A stretch of DNA of 64,000 nt, taken from contig NZ_CP094527.1 in the NCBI RefSeq assembly GCF_022811725.1, positions 1,302,001 through 1,366,000 on the forward strand, read 5' to 3'. Origin of the DNA: Mucilaginibacter sp. SMC90. GTDB lineage: Bacteria > Bacteroidota > Bacteroidia > Sphingobacteriales > Sphingobacteriaceae. Made by a program: the position numbers and the translations under genes. This document shows positions 40,727 to 49,255 of the stretch, piece after piece. The notes beneath the pieces were generated by a model. The model ran no database searches, had not been told where the DNA came from, and saw only the letters and a list, made by a program, of their open reading frames with translations. The stretch's first letter is position 1, and each line of letters opens with the position of its first letter.

Positions 40727-43700
40727 TTAGAAATTAGCGTTAATACCAAATGTTATGGTACGTGCTGTTGGATAGGTTCCCCAATCGATACCAACTGCGG
40801 TTACGGCATTGCCATTATTGCTGTTGTTATATTGTTCTGGGTCAAGACCGGTGTATTTAGTAAATGTTAGCGGGTTTTGACCACTCACAAATACCCTTAC
40901 CGACGATAAACCTATACTTTTGAGCGCATTATGGCCCAGTTTATAACCTAACTGTACATTCTTTAATCTTAAGTAAGAGCCGCTTTCCAGGAAGCGGGTT
41001 GATGGTTGTTTATTGTTTGTTCCGTCAGACCAGGATAATAACGGAAAGGTGTTACTTGTTCCGGGGCCCGTCCAGCTTTGGGTAGCTATACGTTCGGTGA
41101 TATTGAACGGACGATAAAAACCTTCAATGTCCGTTAATACCTGGTTATATAATTTATTACCATATACACCCTGGAAAAACACATTTAAGTCGAAGTTTTT
41201 GTATTGAACGCCTGCCGTAAGTCCGTAAGTAAATTTAGGGATAGGGCTGCCAACAAAAGTGCGGTCTTTATCATCGATAATGCCATCGCCGTTAATGTCT
41301 TTATACATAACATCGCCCGGGCGGATTCCGGGTCCCTGATAGGCGTGGGTAAATACCTGCTGGGCGTTTTGGAAAACACCTTCCTGCTGCAGTAAGTAAA
41401 AAGAACCGATTGGATGGCCCTGTTCTGTAAGGGTGGCGAAATAATTATTATCAATACGTGCATTGGCAATTGGGGCACCGCCAGCTAAGGAAACCACCTT
41501 GTTGTTTACGGTAGCAAAATTCGCGCTCACTGTATAAGTCCAACCGGTGCTGGTTGTCTTTTTGTAGCCTAACTCCAGTTCGATACCGCTATTGCGTACC
41601 TTGCCCGCATTAACTGCCGGGTTGCCGCCGTTACCTGCACTGCTGGGCAGCGGCAGGTTTAGCAGCACATCAGATGTGTTTTTGATGTAATAATCAGCAG
41701 TAAAGGTTAATGCATTTTCAAAAAAACCTAAATCAAGCCCTACGTCTTTCTGCGTGCTTTTTTCCCAGCGGATGTTAGGGTTGCCCTTTGACGTAATACT
41801 GTACCCCTGCGTTGTGGTACCGTTAAAAGGATAATAAAAATTGCCACTTAGTAGCGATGTATAAGGGTAAGTGCCAATTTGTGAATTACCCAGCTGGCCT
41901 ATACTTGCGCGCAGTTTCATGGTGGATATCGGCTTGATATTTTTCATAAAATCCTCGCGGTCAATTCTCCAGCCCAATGACCCGGAGTAAAAGCTTTCAT
42001 AGCGTGATGAAGGGTCTAATTGTGATGAACCATCACGACGATAGTTGACGCTTGCAAGGTATTTGTCATCATACTGGTAACCTATACGGCCAAATATGGA
42101 GAACAATGCCGAATGGTATTCATTACCGCCATTTTGCTGCGAAGCTGCTGTGCCGTTATCCAAATATTGAAAATTTGGTGTCTGATCCGTAAAGCCCTTG
42201 CGCGATGCTGACAAAGCCTGTACATCCTGCTTAATAGCCTCTGAACCCGCTAAAAAGTTGATAGTATGTTTACCCAGGATCAGGTCATAAGTGGCTGTAT
42301 TGGTCCAGTTATAATTCAGGTCGTTGGTGTGTGATTGTGCAAGGGAATTAGGAGAGTTGAAAAAGCGGTCGATACCATAAGTTTCAAAAAACTGTTTGTA
42401 ATCAGTTTGGATGAGGTTAACGCCGATGTCTGATTTTATTTTCAGCCCTTTGATTGGGTCAATTTCCACGTAACCGTCGCCCAATATGGTATAGCCATAA
42501 GTGTTGTCATTGCTGGCATCTGCCTCTGCCACCGGGTTAATGCCATCGCCAAGAAAATTGCCAAGCAACGGGTCCTGCTTAGGCAGATCCACGAATTGCC
42601 CGCTGGCGTTGTAAACTGGTGTGCCGGGTGTACGGAATAAAGCAAAGCGCACCACGCTGGCTGCCGCACCGGTGTAACCATCGCCCGAACTGCCCACGCT
42701 TCTTGTTTTAGAGTAGGCCAGGTTAACATTAGTACCTACTTTAAGGAATTTGGCAATGTTGCCGCTAACCGCAGTACGCAGGTTAAACCTGTCGAACGAT
42801 GAGTTTTTGATCAAACCATCCTGCTTAAAATAGTTTGCAGAAACTATATACTGCGAATTATCGTTTCCGCCGCTTATGGATAACTGGGCATTGGTTATTG
42901 GGGCGGGTTTCAATACTTGTTTAAGCCAGTTAACATCTGATAAGGTACTGGCAAGGCTATCTGATATGATTGGCCTGCCGTCGTTTTTCGCAGCAGTATT
43001 GTATGCGCTCACGTATTGCGCATTGTTAGCCATTTTAATCAGGTGTTGAGCGGTTTGAACGCCGGTATAAGCGCTGAAGCTTAATTGTGTTTTGCCTGAT
43101 TTGCCACGTTTGGTGGTTACAATAACTACACCATTTGATGCCCTGGCCCCGTAAATAGCTGCCGAGGATGCATCTTTCAAAATATTGATAGTTTCAATAT
43201 CATTAGGCGAAATTTCATTAATGCCGTTTTGTGTAGGCACACCATCTACGATGTAAAGCGGGTCGTTATTATTGATGGTACCCACCCCGCGTACACGAAC
43301 CGAGATGCCTTCGCCCGGCGCACCGGTGTTTTCGGTAACAGAAACGCCTGCTGCTTTACCCTGCAGCACCTGGTCAACACCGCCAACGGGCAAGCTGCTG
43401 ATATCTTTACTGCTGATAAGTGAAACCGCACCGGTGAGGTCTTTCTTTTTTTGAGTGGTATAGCCCACTACAACTACTTCGTTCAGGTTACCTGCTGCTG
43501 CTTGTAAAACTATATTGATTGCCGCGCGGCCCGAAACCGAAATGTCCTGGGTTTCATACCCGATATATTTTATGGTTAATACCGCATCTTCAGCTACGGT
43601 AACTGTAAAGCGCCCGTTAACGTCAGTAACGGCCAGGGCTTTTCCGCTCTTTAAGCTGATGGAAGCACCGGGAAGGGTAGCACCTGTTGCATCGGTAACG

Positions 43701-43912
43701 GTGCCGCTTACCTTAATATCAGCAACAACAGGTTTAAAGGTACCCTGACTGCCGGTTTTTATTACCGGCAGGGTCAAAGGCTTGCTTAACGGATTGGCTT
43801 TAACTGAAAATTGCATCGATGTTACCAGGAATAAGGTAGCTGCAACTTTTAGGTTTAAAGCGATCCTCTTTTCATATCGACGGATAATGAAATAACTGTA
43901 AGTTTTTTTCAT
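40727..43912 (-). CDS. SusC/RagA TonB-linked outer-membrane receptor without STN domain (PUL 2)
   Basis: A 1061-residue importer. An N-terminal signal (basic start, then LNLKVAATLFLVTSMQFSVKA) is followed directly by CarboxypepD_reg (VSGTVTDATGATLPGASISLKSG, about 70-145). The plug contains EVVVVGYTTQKKKDLTGAVS and INILKDASSAAIYGARASNGVVIVTTKRG. The barrel ends RTITFGINANF. The lack of an STN domain agrees with the absence of FecI/FecR genes nearby, so it imports without sigma signalling. The 296-base gap upstream holds a strong hairpin at 43983-44014. Confidence 0.95.
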   Translation of the reverse strand: MKKTYSYFIIRRYEKRIALNLKVAATLFLVTSMQFSVKANPLSKPLTLPVIKTGSQGTFKPVVADIKVSGTVTDATGATLPGASISLKSGKALAVTDVNGRFTVTVAEDAVLTIKYIGYETQDISVSGRAAINIVLQAAAGNLNEVVVVGYTTQKKKDLTGAVSLISSKDISSLPVGGVDQVLQGKAAGVSVTENTGAPGEGISVRVRGVGTINNNDPLYIVDGVPTQNGINEISPNDIETINILKDASSAAIYGARASNGVVIVTTKRGKSGKTQLSFSAYTGVQTAQHLIKMANNAQYVSAYNTAAKNDGRPIISDSLASTLSDVNWLKQVLKPAPITNAQLSISGGNDNSQYIVSANYFKQDGLIKNSSFDRFNLRTAVSGNIAKFLKVGTNVNLAYSKTRSVGSSGDGYTGAAASVVRFALFRTPGTPVYNASGQFVDLPKQDPLLGNFLGDGINPVAEADASNDNTYGYTILGDGYVEIDPIKGLKIKSDIGVNLIQTDYKQFFETYGIDRFFNSPNSLAQSHTNDLNYNWTNTATYDLILGKHTINFLAGSEAIKQDVQALSASRKGFTDQTPNFQYLDNGTAASQQNGGNEYHSALFSIFGRIGYQYDDKYLASVNYRRDGSSQLDPSSRYESFYSGSLGWRIDREDFMKNIKPISTMKLRASIGQLGNSQIGTYPYTSLLSGNFYYPFNGTTTQGYSITSKGNPNIRWEKSTQKDVGLDLGFFENALTFTADYYIKNTSDVLLNLPLPSSAGNGGNPAVNAGKVRNSGIELELGYKKTTSTGWTYTVSANFATVNNKVVSLAGGAPIANARIDNNYFATLTEQGHPIGSFYLLQQEGVFQNAQQVFTHAYQGPGIRPGDVMYKDINGDGIIDDKDRTFVGSPIPKFTYGLTAGVQYKNFDLNVFFQGVYGNKLYNQVLTDIEGFYRPFNITERIATQSWTGPGTSNTFPLLSWSDGTNNKQPSTRFLESGSYLRLKNVQLGYKLGHNALKSIGLSSVRVFVSGQNPLTFTKYTGLDPEQYNNSNNGNAVTAVGIDWGTYPTARTITFGINANF

Positions 43913-43982
43913 ATGCTTTGGTTATTTGGTTAATGGTTATTGATCATATGATCGTTGCCGGGCTGGTTGGCCGGTACCTGTT

Positions 43983-44014
43983 GGCAGCGGGGTTGCATTT
44001 TCAGCAACGCTGCC
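43983..44014 (-). promoter_or_regulatory. Bulged hairpin in the leader of susC (PUL 2)
   Basis: GGCAGC...GGTTGC (43983-43996) pairs with GCAACGCTGCC (44004-44014) with a small bulge. It lies about 70 bases ahead of the susC start and 195 bases after the GH130 stop. It could be a processing or attenuation site between the two genes. No LacI-type operator was seen in this gap. Confidence 0.4.
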
Positions 44015-44208
44015 GGCAATTGACTTTTAATAGATTATCTCATAAGATTCACCCTTTCTTCTCTTGAATTTTTTAATTCCTCAGTATTTTATAGTTGGCG
44101 TATTTGTGTTGTGAACCAGTCAGGTATTTCATTTTTGGGCAAAAGCAATCCACTATCACCGAATTTTCGGTTGATCAGCAGGTTATTGAATAAAATTGTG
44201 TGTCAGGT

Positions 44209-45372
44209 TTATAATACTGGCACCGGATCAGGCGGCGCAGGTTTATTAGGATCGAAAACAGCTACGCCAACTTTAGAGTCAGCACAACCGTAATACAAAA
44301 ACCATTTGTTTTTAAAATAGGTTAGCCCCTCAATAAAAACAGTTCCGTTTACATACTGGCCGCTTTTTTCAAAAGGTTCCATTGGCCGTAAAAAAGGAAC
44401 ATTGAGCCTGCCTATTGCCTTAGTAGGGTCTTTAAGCGAAAACAACACCTGGCCGGCACAATATGAATTGCCGTTAAAGCGTTTATCGCCACCATTGCCG
44501 GGATGGTTTTTGCCATTATAGAATAATATGATGCCATTTTTGGTGATCAGCGCCGGAGGGCCACACTCGGTTAGGTCACTGTCAAAGTAATTTTTGCGCG
44601 GAGAGATAAGCCATTTGAGTTCGCCTTTGCCATCTGTTAAAGGCTCCCAGTCAACAAGATTGGTTGAAGTGGCGGCAAATACATGCAACTCTCCCCAATA
44701 CATCCAGTATTTACCATTTACTTTGGCAATAACAATCTTACCACCTTTCAATTGAGTTACAATAGAGGCGGATTTATTAGGAATATCAGCGAATTTACCG
44801 TTATAGAATTTCCTGAAGATAGGGCCATGTTTAACCCATGTTACGAGGTCTTTGGAAGTAGCAACACCAAGGCGCGGCACTTTTCGGTTCCACTGGGTGT
44901 AAAACATTACATAGGTTCCGTTTTCGGTTACGGCAACCCTTGGGTCTTCGCATCCACCCGGCCATTCAAATTCTTTTTGACTGTCATTTCCCGGATAAAC
45001 TACAGGTTTTCCGCTTCTTTTAAAATGAAGCCCATTAGTACTTTCTGCATAGCCAATGCGTGATGTACGGGTACCGATAGCATCGCCGGTCATATCCTCA
45101 GAGCGGTATAAAACCACTACTTTGCCGTTTTTTACTGTAGCTGCAGGATTAAATGTGTAAAAAGCCTCCCAGCCAACCTGCTTACCCGACATGGGGTCTA
45201 AAAACCTTGAGCCGGCCAGTGGAGAGATGATAGGATTGGTATTGGCTGGTCTTTCAAAGCCGCCAAATGCCCAATTAGGCAATTTGTTTTGTACGCTTGT
45301 TTGCGCAAACGAAAGATTGAAAAATAACAGGCAGGTTAAAACTGCCGCAAATGTAGTTATACCTTTATTCAT
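44209..45372 (-). CDS. Secreted GH130-family mannoside hydrolase or phosphorylase
   Basis: 387 residues, signal peptide MNKGITTFAAVLTCLLFFNLSFAQ, so extracytoplasmic. Five-bladed propeller pattern of GH130: FERPANTNPIISP (39-51), then WPGGCEDPRVAVTENGTYVMFYT near 137-159, with the family EDPR motif (Asp143 as the candidate acid), and TECGPPALITKNGIILFYNGKNH near 275. Cytoplasmic GH130 enzymes are phosphorylases. Exported ones in Bacteroidota are more often beta-1,2-mannosidases, which fits here, but this is inference. Two LacI-type operators lie 54-101 bases upstream of its start. Confidence 0.88.
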   Translation of the reverse strand: MNKGITTFAAVLTCLLFFNLSFAQTSVQNKLPNWAFGGFERPANTNPIISPLAGSRFLDPMSGKQVGWEAFYTFNPAATVKNGKVVVLYRSEDMTGDAIGTRTSRIGYAESTNGLHFKRSGKPVVYPGNDSQKEFEWPGGCEDPRVAVTENGTYVMFYTQWNRKVPRLGVATSKDLVTWVKHGPIFRKFYNGKFADIPNKSASIVTQLKGGKIVIAKVNGKYWMYWGELHVFAATSTNLVDWEPLTDGKGELKWLISPRKNYFDSDLTECGPPALITKNGIILFYNGKNHPGNGGDKRFNGNSYCAGQVLFSLKDPTKAIGRLNVPFLRPMEPFEKSGQYVNGTVFIEGLTYFKNKWFLYYGCADSKVGVAVFDPNKPAPPDPVPVL

Positions 45373-45420
45373 CAGGCTGTATTATAGGTTTGATAATTGG
45401 ATAATAGCCGGTTGGTTTAA

Positions 45421-45479
45421 TTTGCAAAACCGGTTTTATAACTTTAGCAATATTAAGCAATAAAACCGGTTTTGCAAAT
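45421..45479 (-). promoter_or_regulatory. Pair of LacI-type operators in front of the GH130 gene
   Basis: Two 12-bp perfect dyads, AAAACCGGTTTT, at 45426-45437 and 45462-45473, centres 36 bases apart and in opposite orientation with respect to the flanking GCAAA. The same core occurs at 47740 and 47927, next to the regulator gene. Confidence 0.85.
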
Positions 45480-45552
45480 TAATTATCAAGAAGTTATCCG
45501 CATACTGCAAGATTTTTACAAAAGGGATAACTGGAGGAAGGCGTTGATAAGC

Positions 45553-46782
45553 TTAGTGCTTAACTTTATAAAGTTTGTAGCCGAATAAAAAGATCACGGC
45601 ATAGCATATAATAGGCAGATAATAAGCTTTGGCAACATCATGGTTGGCAATCTGGCCCATCAGTAATGGAAAAAAGGCACCACCAACAACACCCATTGAT
45701 ATAAAAGACGAGCCTTGTTGTGTATGACCGCCCAGGTTTTTTAAGCCGAGACTGAATATGGTTGGGAACATAATGCTGAAGAAAAAGTTGATCATCATGA
45801 GGGCGATGTATGATGTCCATCCCCATGCCTGTGCAACAATAAGGCACATAATGATGCTGCCCATTGCAAAAGCGGCCAGTAGTTTATTAGGTGCAATAAA
45901 CTTCATTAAAAAAGTGCCCACAACACGTCCAAGTGCCATCATCAGCATAAAAATGCTCATGTAATTACTGGCAGTTTGATTGCTGAAACCCATTACTTCG
46001 TGGCCGTAATTGATAAAAAATGCCCAGGTGCCGCCCTGTGCCGCCACATTAAAGAACTGTGCTGCAACCGCCCACACAAAATGCTTGTGCTGGTATAGCT
46101 TTTTTGAAGGCGCTAAATCAATATTTACGGCTTCCGGATCATCGGTTTTTGCGGCAGCGTGAGGATCATTAAGCGGCTGTACCCTAAGGAAAAGAAACGC
46201 GATAAACAGAAGAATGATCACTGCCCCAATGCCTATATAAAGGGATTTGACTGAAGAAAGATCAGTGGAGTTTGCGTTTCCGTTACCGAACAGAAACCAT
46301 GCTGCAATTAGCGGGCCGCATATAGCACCAATGGCATTGAACATTTGTGAAAAATTCACCCGCAGATCGCTGGTGCGCTGATCGCCAAGTGCTGCAGAAA
46401 AGGGGTGGGCAACGGTTTCAAGTGTGGCCATACCACAGCCCATCACAAACAGGGCAATCCTGAAAAAGTTAAAGGACGCAGCATTGGCTGCCGGCACAAA
46501 CATAAAGATCCCCGTGGCAAACAAGGCCAAGCCCAGTAAAACTCCCGGTTTATACCCGAATTTTTTCAGAAAATATCCTGCAGGGATACTCATGATAAAG
46601 TAAGCTCCAAATACAGAGAGCTGGATCAGGCCCGACTGTGATTTGGAAACATTGAGCGCGCCCTGAAAATATTTATTCAGCACATCGCTCATGGCATGTA
46701 ATACGCCCCACATTAAAAATAAAGAGGTAACGAAAATGAAATTGACAATGTACTTCTTCTCGATAAAAGCAGCTTTTTGCAT
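45553..46782 (-). CDS. Sugar MFS transporter, FucP family
   Basis: 409 residues from ATG at 46782 (MQKAAFIEKKYIVNFIFVTSLFLMWG); the longer frame to 46854 overlaps the ROK gene and is unlikely. Twelve predicted membrane segments. FucP-like features: FLMWGVLHAMSDVLNKYFQ at TM1 and LNVSKSQSGLIQLSVFGAYFIMSIPAGYFLKKFGYKPG at TM2-3, with a long central loop (VQPLNDPHAAAKTDDPEAVN). Proton symport of a monosaccharide across the inner membrane. Given its partners, mannose is a candidate substrate. 28 bases after the ROK kinase gene, same operon. Confidence 0.9.
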   Translation of the reverse strand: MQKAAFIEKKYIVNFIFVTSLFLMWGVLHAMSDVLNKYFQGALNVSKSQSGLIQLSVFGAYFIMSIPAGYFLKKFGYKPGVLLGLALFATGIFMFVPAANAASFNFFRIALFVMGCGMATLETVAHPFSAALGDQRTSDLRVNFSQMFNAIGAICGPLIAAWFLFGNGNANSTDLSSVKSLYIGIGAVIILLFIAFLFLRVQPLNDPHAAAKTDDPEAVNIDLAPSKKLYQHKHFVWAVAAQFFNVAAQGGTWAFFINYGHEVMGFSNQTASNYMSIFMLMMALGRVVGTFLMKFIAPNKLLAAFAMGSIIMCLIVAQAWGWTSYIALMMINFFFSIMFPTIFSLGLKNLGGHTQQGSSFISMGVVGGAFFPLLMGQIANHDVAKAYYLPIICYAVIFLFGYKLYKVKH

Positions 46783-46810
46783 ATTATTTTGGTTGTATTT
46801 GGTTACTGAA

Positions 46811-47695
46811 TCAGATAAGGTTGTTGTGATCTGTAAAAATTGCCGCAGCACCAATCAGCGGACTTTGCTCTCCCAATTGGGCCAGTTCAATTTTGAGTGA
46901 ATTTAAATTCTTTTGAAGCCGGGGTAAAAAGAAATTTGAAGCCTTAGCAATATTTCCGCAGATTACCAGCACATCGGGCTGTAATTTATTTGCGGCTATT
47001 GACAGGAACCCGGCAAGCTGGTCGGCAAATTCATTGAATATTTGCGTGGCCTGATCATTTTTTACGGCCAGTGCAGCCAGTTCTTTTACACCGCCGGTTA
47101 ATACCTGTCCTGTTAGCGTGGTATATCGCTTTACGAACCATCGGGTCGAAAAATAATCGTCTGCAATGCTTTCTTTGTAAGGATCGCTGCCGAGGTTGAG
47201 ATCTTTGGCTACCTTGGTTGCCGAAAAGGCTGATCCGAAGCCGGTTCCAAGCGTTATGCCTATTACTTTATCGTACTGCCTGCCTGCACCGGAAATAGCT
47301 TCGCCTGCTATAGCACATTCAGCATCGTTCCTAAAACGTACCTGTTCGTCTTTCATCCCAAGGGCAGCAGCAAAATGTTTTTTGATATTCATACCAAATA
47401 TGGCTTCATACTTATCCAGTCCTTTGATATAGGATATGCCTTTATCGTAATCGAAAGGGCCGGGCATAGCAACCGCCAAGCCTGAGATAGGCAGGTTATT
47501 TGTTTTTAAAACCTCCTGAAACGCATGTTCCCAGGCCGATAATATTTCATTTGCTGTGCCCTTGCTCATAACCTCAACACTTATGATGCTCCCTGCTATT
47601 AATGCATTTGCCCTCAGATCGCAAATGCCGGCTGTCATGTGCGAGCCGCCTATGTCGGCAGTTAATATATATGGTGATAATTGTTCGGCCTGCAT
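46811..47695 (-). CDS. ROK-family sugar kinase lacking the zinc motif
   Basis: 294 residues with the ASKHA fold: phosphate-1 loop ADIGGSHMTAGICD (13-26), GLAVAMPGPFDYDKG (94-108), catalytic region RFRNDAECAIAGEAISGAGR (119-138, with Asp in NDAE as base) and ITLGTGFGSAF (144-154). The usual ROK zinc-binding Cys/His cluster after the GTG motif is absent; the place reads NLGSDPYKESIADDYF. It probably phosphorylates the hexose brought in by the adjacent transporter (mannokinase or glucokinase activity). First gene of a two-gene operon with an operator 45 bases upstream. Confidence 0.88.
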   Translation of the reverse strand: MQAEQLSPYILTADIGGSHMTAGICDLRANALIAGSIISVEVMSKGTANEILSAWEHAFQEVLKTNNLPISGLAVAMPGPFDYDKGISYIKGLDKYEAIFGMNIKKHFAAALGMKDEQVRFRNDAECAIAGEAISGAGRQYDKVIGITLGTGFGSAFSATKVAKDLNLGSDPYKESIADDYFSTRWFVKRYTTLTGQVLTGGVKELAALAVKNDQATQIFNEFADQLAGFLSIAANKLQPDVLVICGNIAKASNFFLPRLQKNLNSLKIELAQLGEQSPLIGAAAIFTDHNNLI

Positions 47696-47739
47696 ATTTG
47701 ATTTTTTTGTTTTTTAGTTTGTGCTGATGTTATAAATTA

Positions 47740-47754
47740 GCAAACCGGTTTTGC
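47740..47754 (-). promoter_or_regulatory. LacI-type operator of the ROK-transporter operon
   Basis: GCAAACCGGTTTTGC, the CCGG-centred dyad with one A fewer on the left. It is 45 bases upstream of the ROK kinase start. Confidence 0.75.
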
Positions 47755-47926
47755 ATAAAGGTGATGGCCCGATAATTATTTGCTGGAGTTTAAACATGAT
47801 ATATTCACTGTATAAATGATGTGATTGCTTGTTTGCTAATAGGAGATGCGTGGTTTATAACTGAAATTTCCTTGTCCGGAAAATAAAAAAAGCTTCTTGT
47901 TATCTTTCGGGGCAATTATAAACAAT

Positions 47927-47940
47927 AAAACCGGTTTTGC
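47927..47940 (+). promoter_or_regulatory. LacI-type operator of the regulator gene
   Basis: AAAACCGGTTTTGC, preceded by AAT and followed by AAA as at 45462. It lies just upstream of a -7 box candidate TACATTTG (47954-47961) and 70 bases before the regulator ATG, so autoregulation is likely. The whole 315-base gap 47696-48010 is the divergent control region. Confidence 0.8.
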
Positions 47941-48010
47941 AAATCAAAAATATTACATTTGAAAAATGCTTTGATTATTTTTGATTTTCAACCTAATTAT
48001 TACTGCCTAA

Positions 48011-49039
48011 ATGAGCAAAAAACTATCGATCAATGATATCGCGAATGAACTTCATGTTGCCAAGTCGACTGTTTCTTTTATATTGAACGGAAAAGCGAAA
48101 GAGAAGCGGATTAGTGAGGAGCTAACGGAGCGCGTGTTGAAGTTCGTAGAAGAAAAAGGCTACAGGCCCAACCAGCTTGCCAAGAGCCTGAGTACCGGCA
48201 AAACGAAGATGATTTGCCTGTTGGTTGAAAAGATATCAGATTACTTTTTTTCGCACATTGCCTTTCACCTTGAAGCTTTAGCCTATAAAAATGGTTATAA
48301 GATCATTTATTGCAGTACCGAGAATGACCCTGAGAAAACGCGGGAGCTGATCAGCTTATTGAGAGCGCGGCATGTGGATGGTTATATCATTACCCCGCCA
48401 GCCGGTATTGAACCGGAGATCCAGGCTTTACTTGCCGACGGTATACCCGTGGTATTGTTTGACCGCTACCTGCCGGATGTACCTACGGATTACGTTGGCC
48501 TTGATAATTACAACGGCACTTACGAGGCGGTTGATTTTCTGGTAACGGGTTCTTCAAAAAAGATCGGCCTGGTTACCTTAAATTCAGATCAGACACAAAT
48601 GATAGAACGCCGGGATGGTTATACGGCTGCCCTGAAGAAGCATAAACTGAAACCGCTGATCCTGAAAGTTCCCTTTGAAAACAACATGGAAACAACCGTA
48701 AGGCAATTGGTTCAGTTTATAAAGGATAACCCCGATCTTGATGCGGTTATCTTTGCCACCAATTATCTTGCATTGAGCGGCATCAAGGCTATCAATGAAG
48801 CCGGACTGAATATTCCCTCAAATATTGCTGTAATCGCCTTTGATGACCATGATGTTTTCAATATTTATAATCCCTCTATCAGTGCCATTGCGCAGCCTCT
48901 TGATGAAATGGCCAAACAGTTATTTAAAATTCTGTTAGATAAATTGGAGAATAAGGTGAGGCTGAAAGATTTGAGCAAAATTATCATTCACCCCGAATTG
49001 ATACTGAGGGGATCGACCATAAAATCAGTACAGCGGTAA
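48011..49039 (+). CDS. LacI-family transcriptional regulator of PUL 2
   Basis: 342 residues. N-terminal LacI helix-turn-helix and hinge (LSINDIANELHVAKSTVSFILNGKAKEKRISEELTERVLKFVEEKGYRPNQLAKSLSTGKT, 4-64), then the periplasmic-binding-like effector domain (MICLLVEKISDYFFSHIAFHLE; GYIITPPAGIEPEIQALLADGIPVVLFDR; DAVIFATNYLALSGIKAINEAGLNIPSNIAVIAFDDHD). Divergent from the ROK-transporter operon. The CCGG-centred dyads at 45426, 45462, 47740 and 47927 have the symmetry expected of LacI operators. The effector may be a mannose-type sugar. Confidence 0.94.
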   Translation: MSKKLSINDIANELHVAKSTVSFILNGKAKEKRISEELTERVLKFVEEKGYRPNQLAKSLSTGKTKMICLLVEKISDYFFSHIAFHLEALAYKNGYKIIYCSTENDPEKTRELISLLRARHVDGYIITPPAGIEPEIQALLADGIPVVLFDRYLPDVPTDYVGLDNYNGTYEAVDFLVTGSSKKIGLVTLNSDQTQMIERRDGYTAALKKHKLKPLILKVPFENNMETTVRQLVQFIKDNPDLDAVIFATNYLALSGIKAINEAGLNIPSNIAVIAFDDHDVFNIYNPSISAIAQPLDEMAKQLFKILLDKLENKVRLKDLSKIIIHPELILRGSTIKSVQR

Positions 49040-49255
49040 ACTTTACCGTTTTTAAGTAAGAACACAAAAGCCCGGTTTGAAAAATTTGGAAAATATACCG
49101 GGTGCCGGCACCGGTTAGTAGCAACGCGGATCTTTTTCTTTTCATCTTGTAAACAGTTAAACGGTAACGCAGCTGCATTCAAAGCAACTTCCATCTTCTT
49201 CCATTTTTTAACACACATCAATGTTTATTCATTTTCTGCTTTTCAATTTTGTAGC

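Noticed and set aside
49040..49221. Minus-strand ORFs of 64 and 77 codons between the LacI-type gene and the efflux gene
   Set aside because: Overlapping alternative frames of one A/T-rich gap with no recognisable protein pattern.
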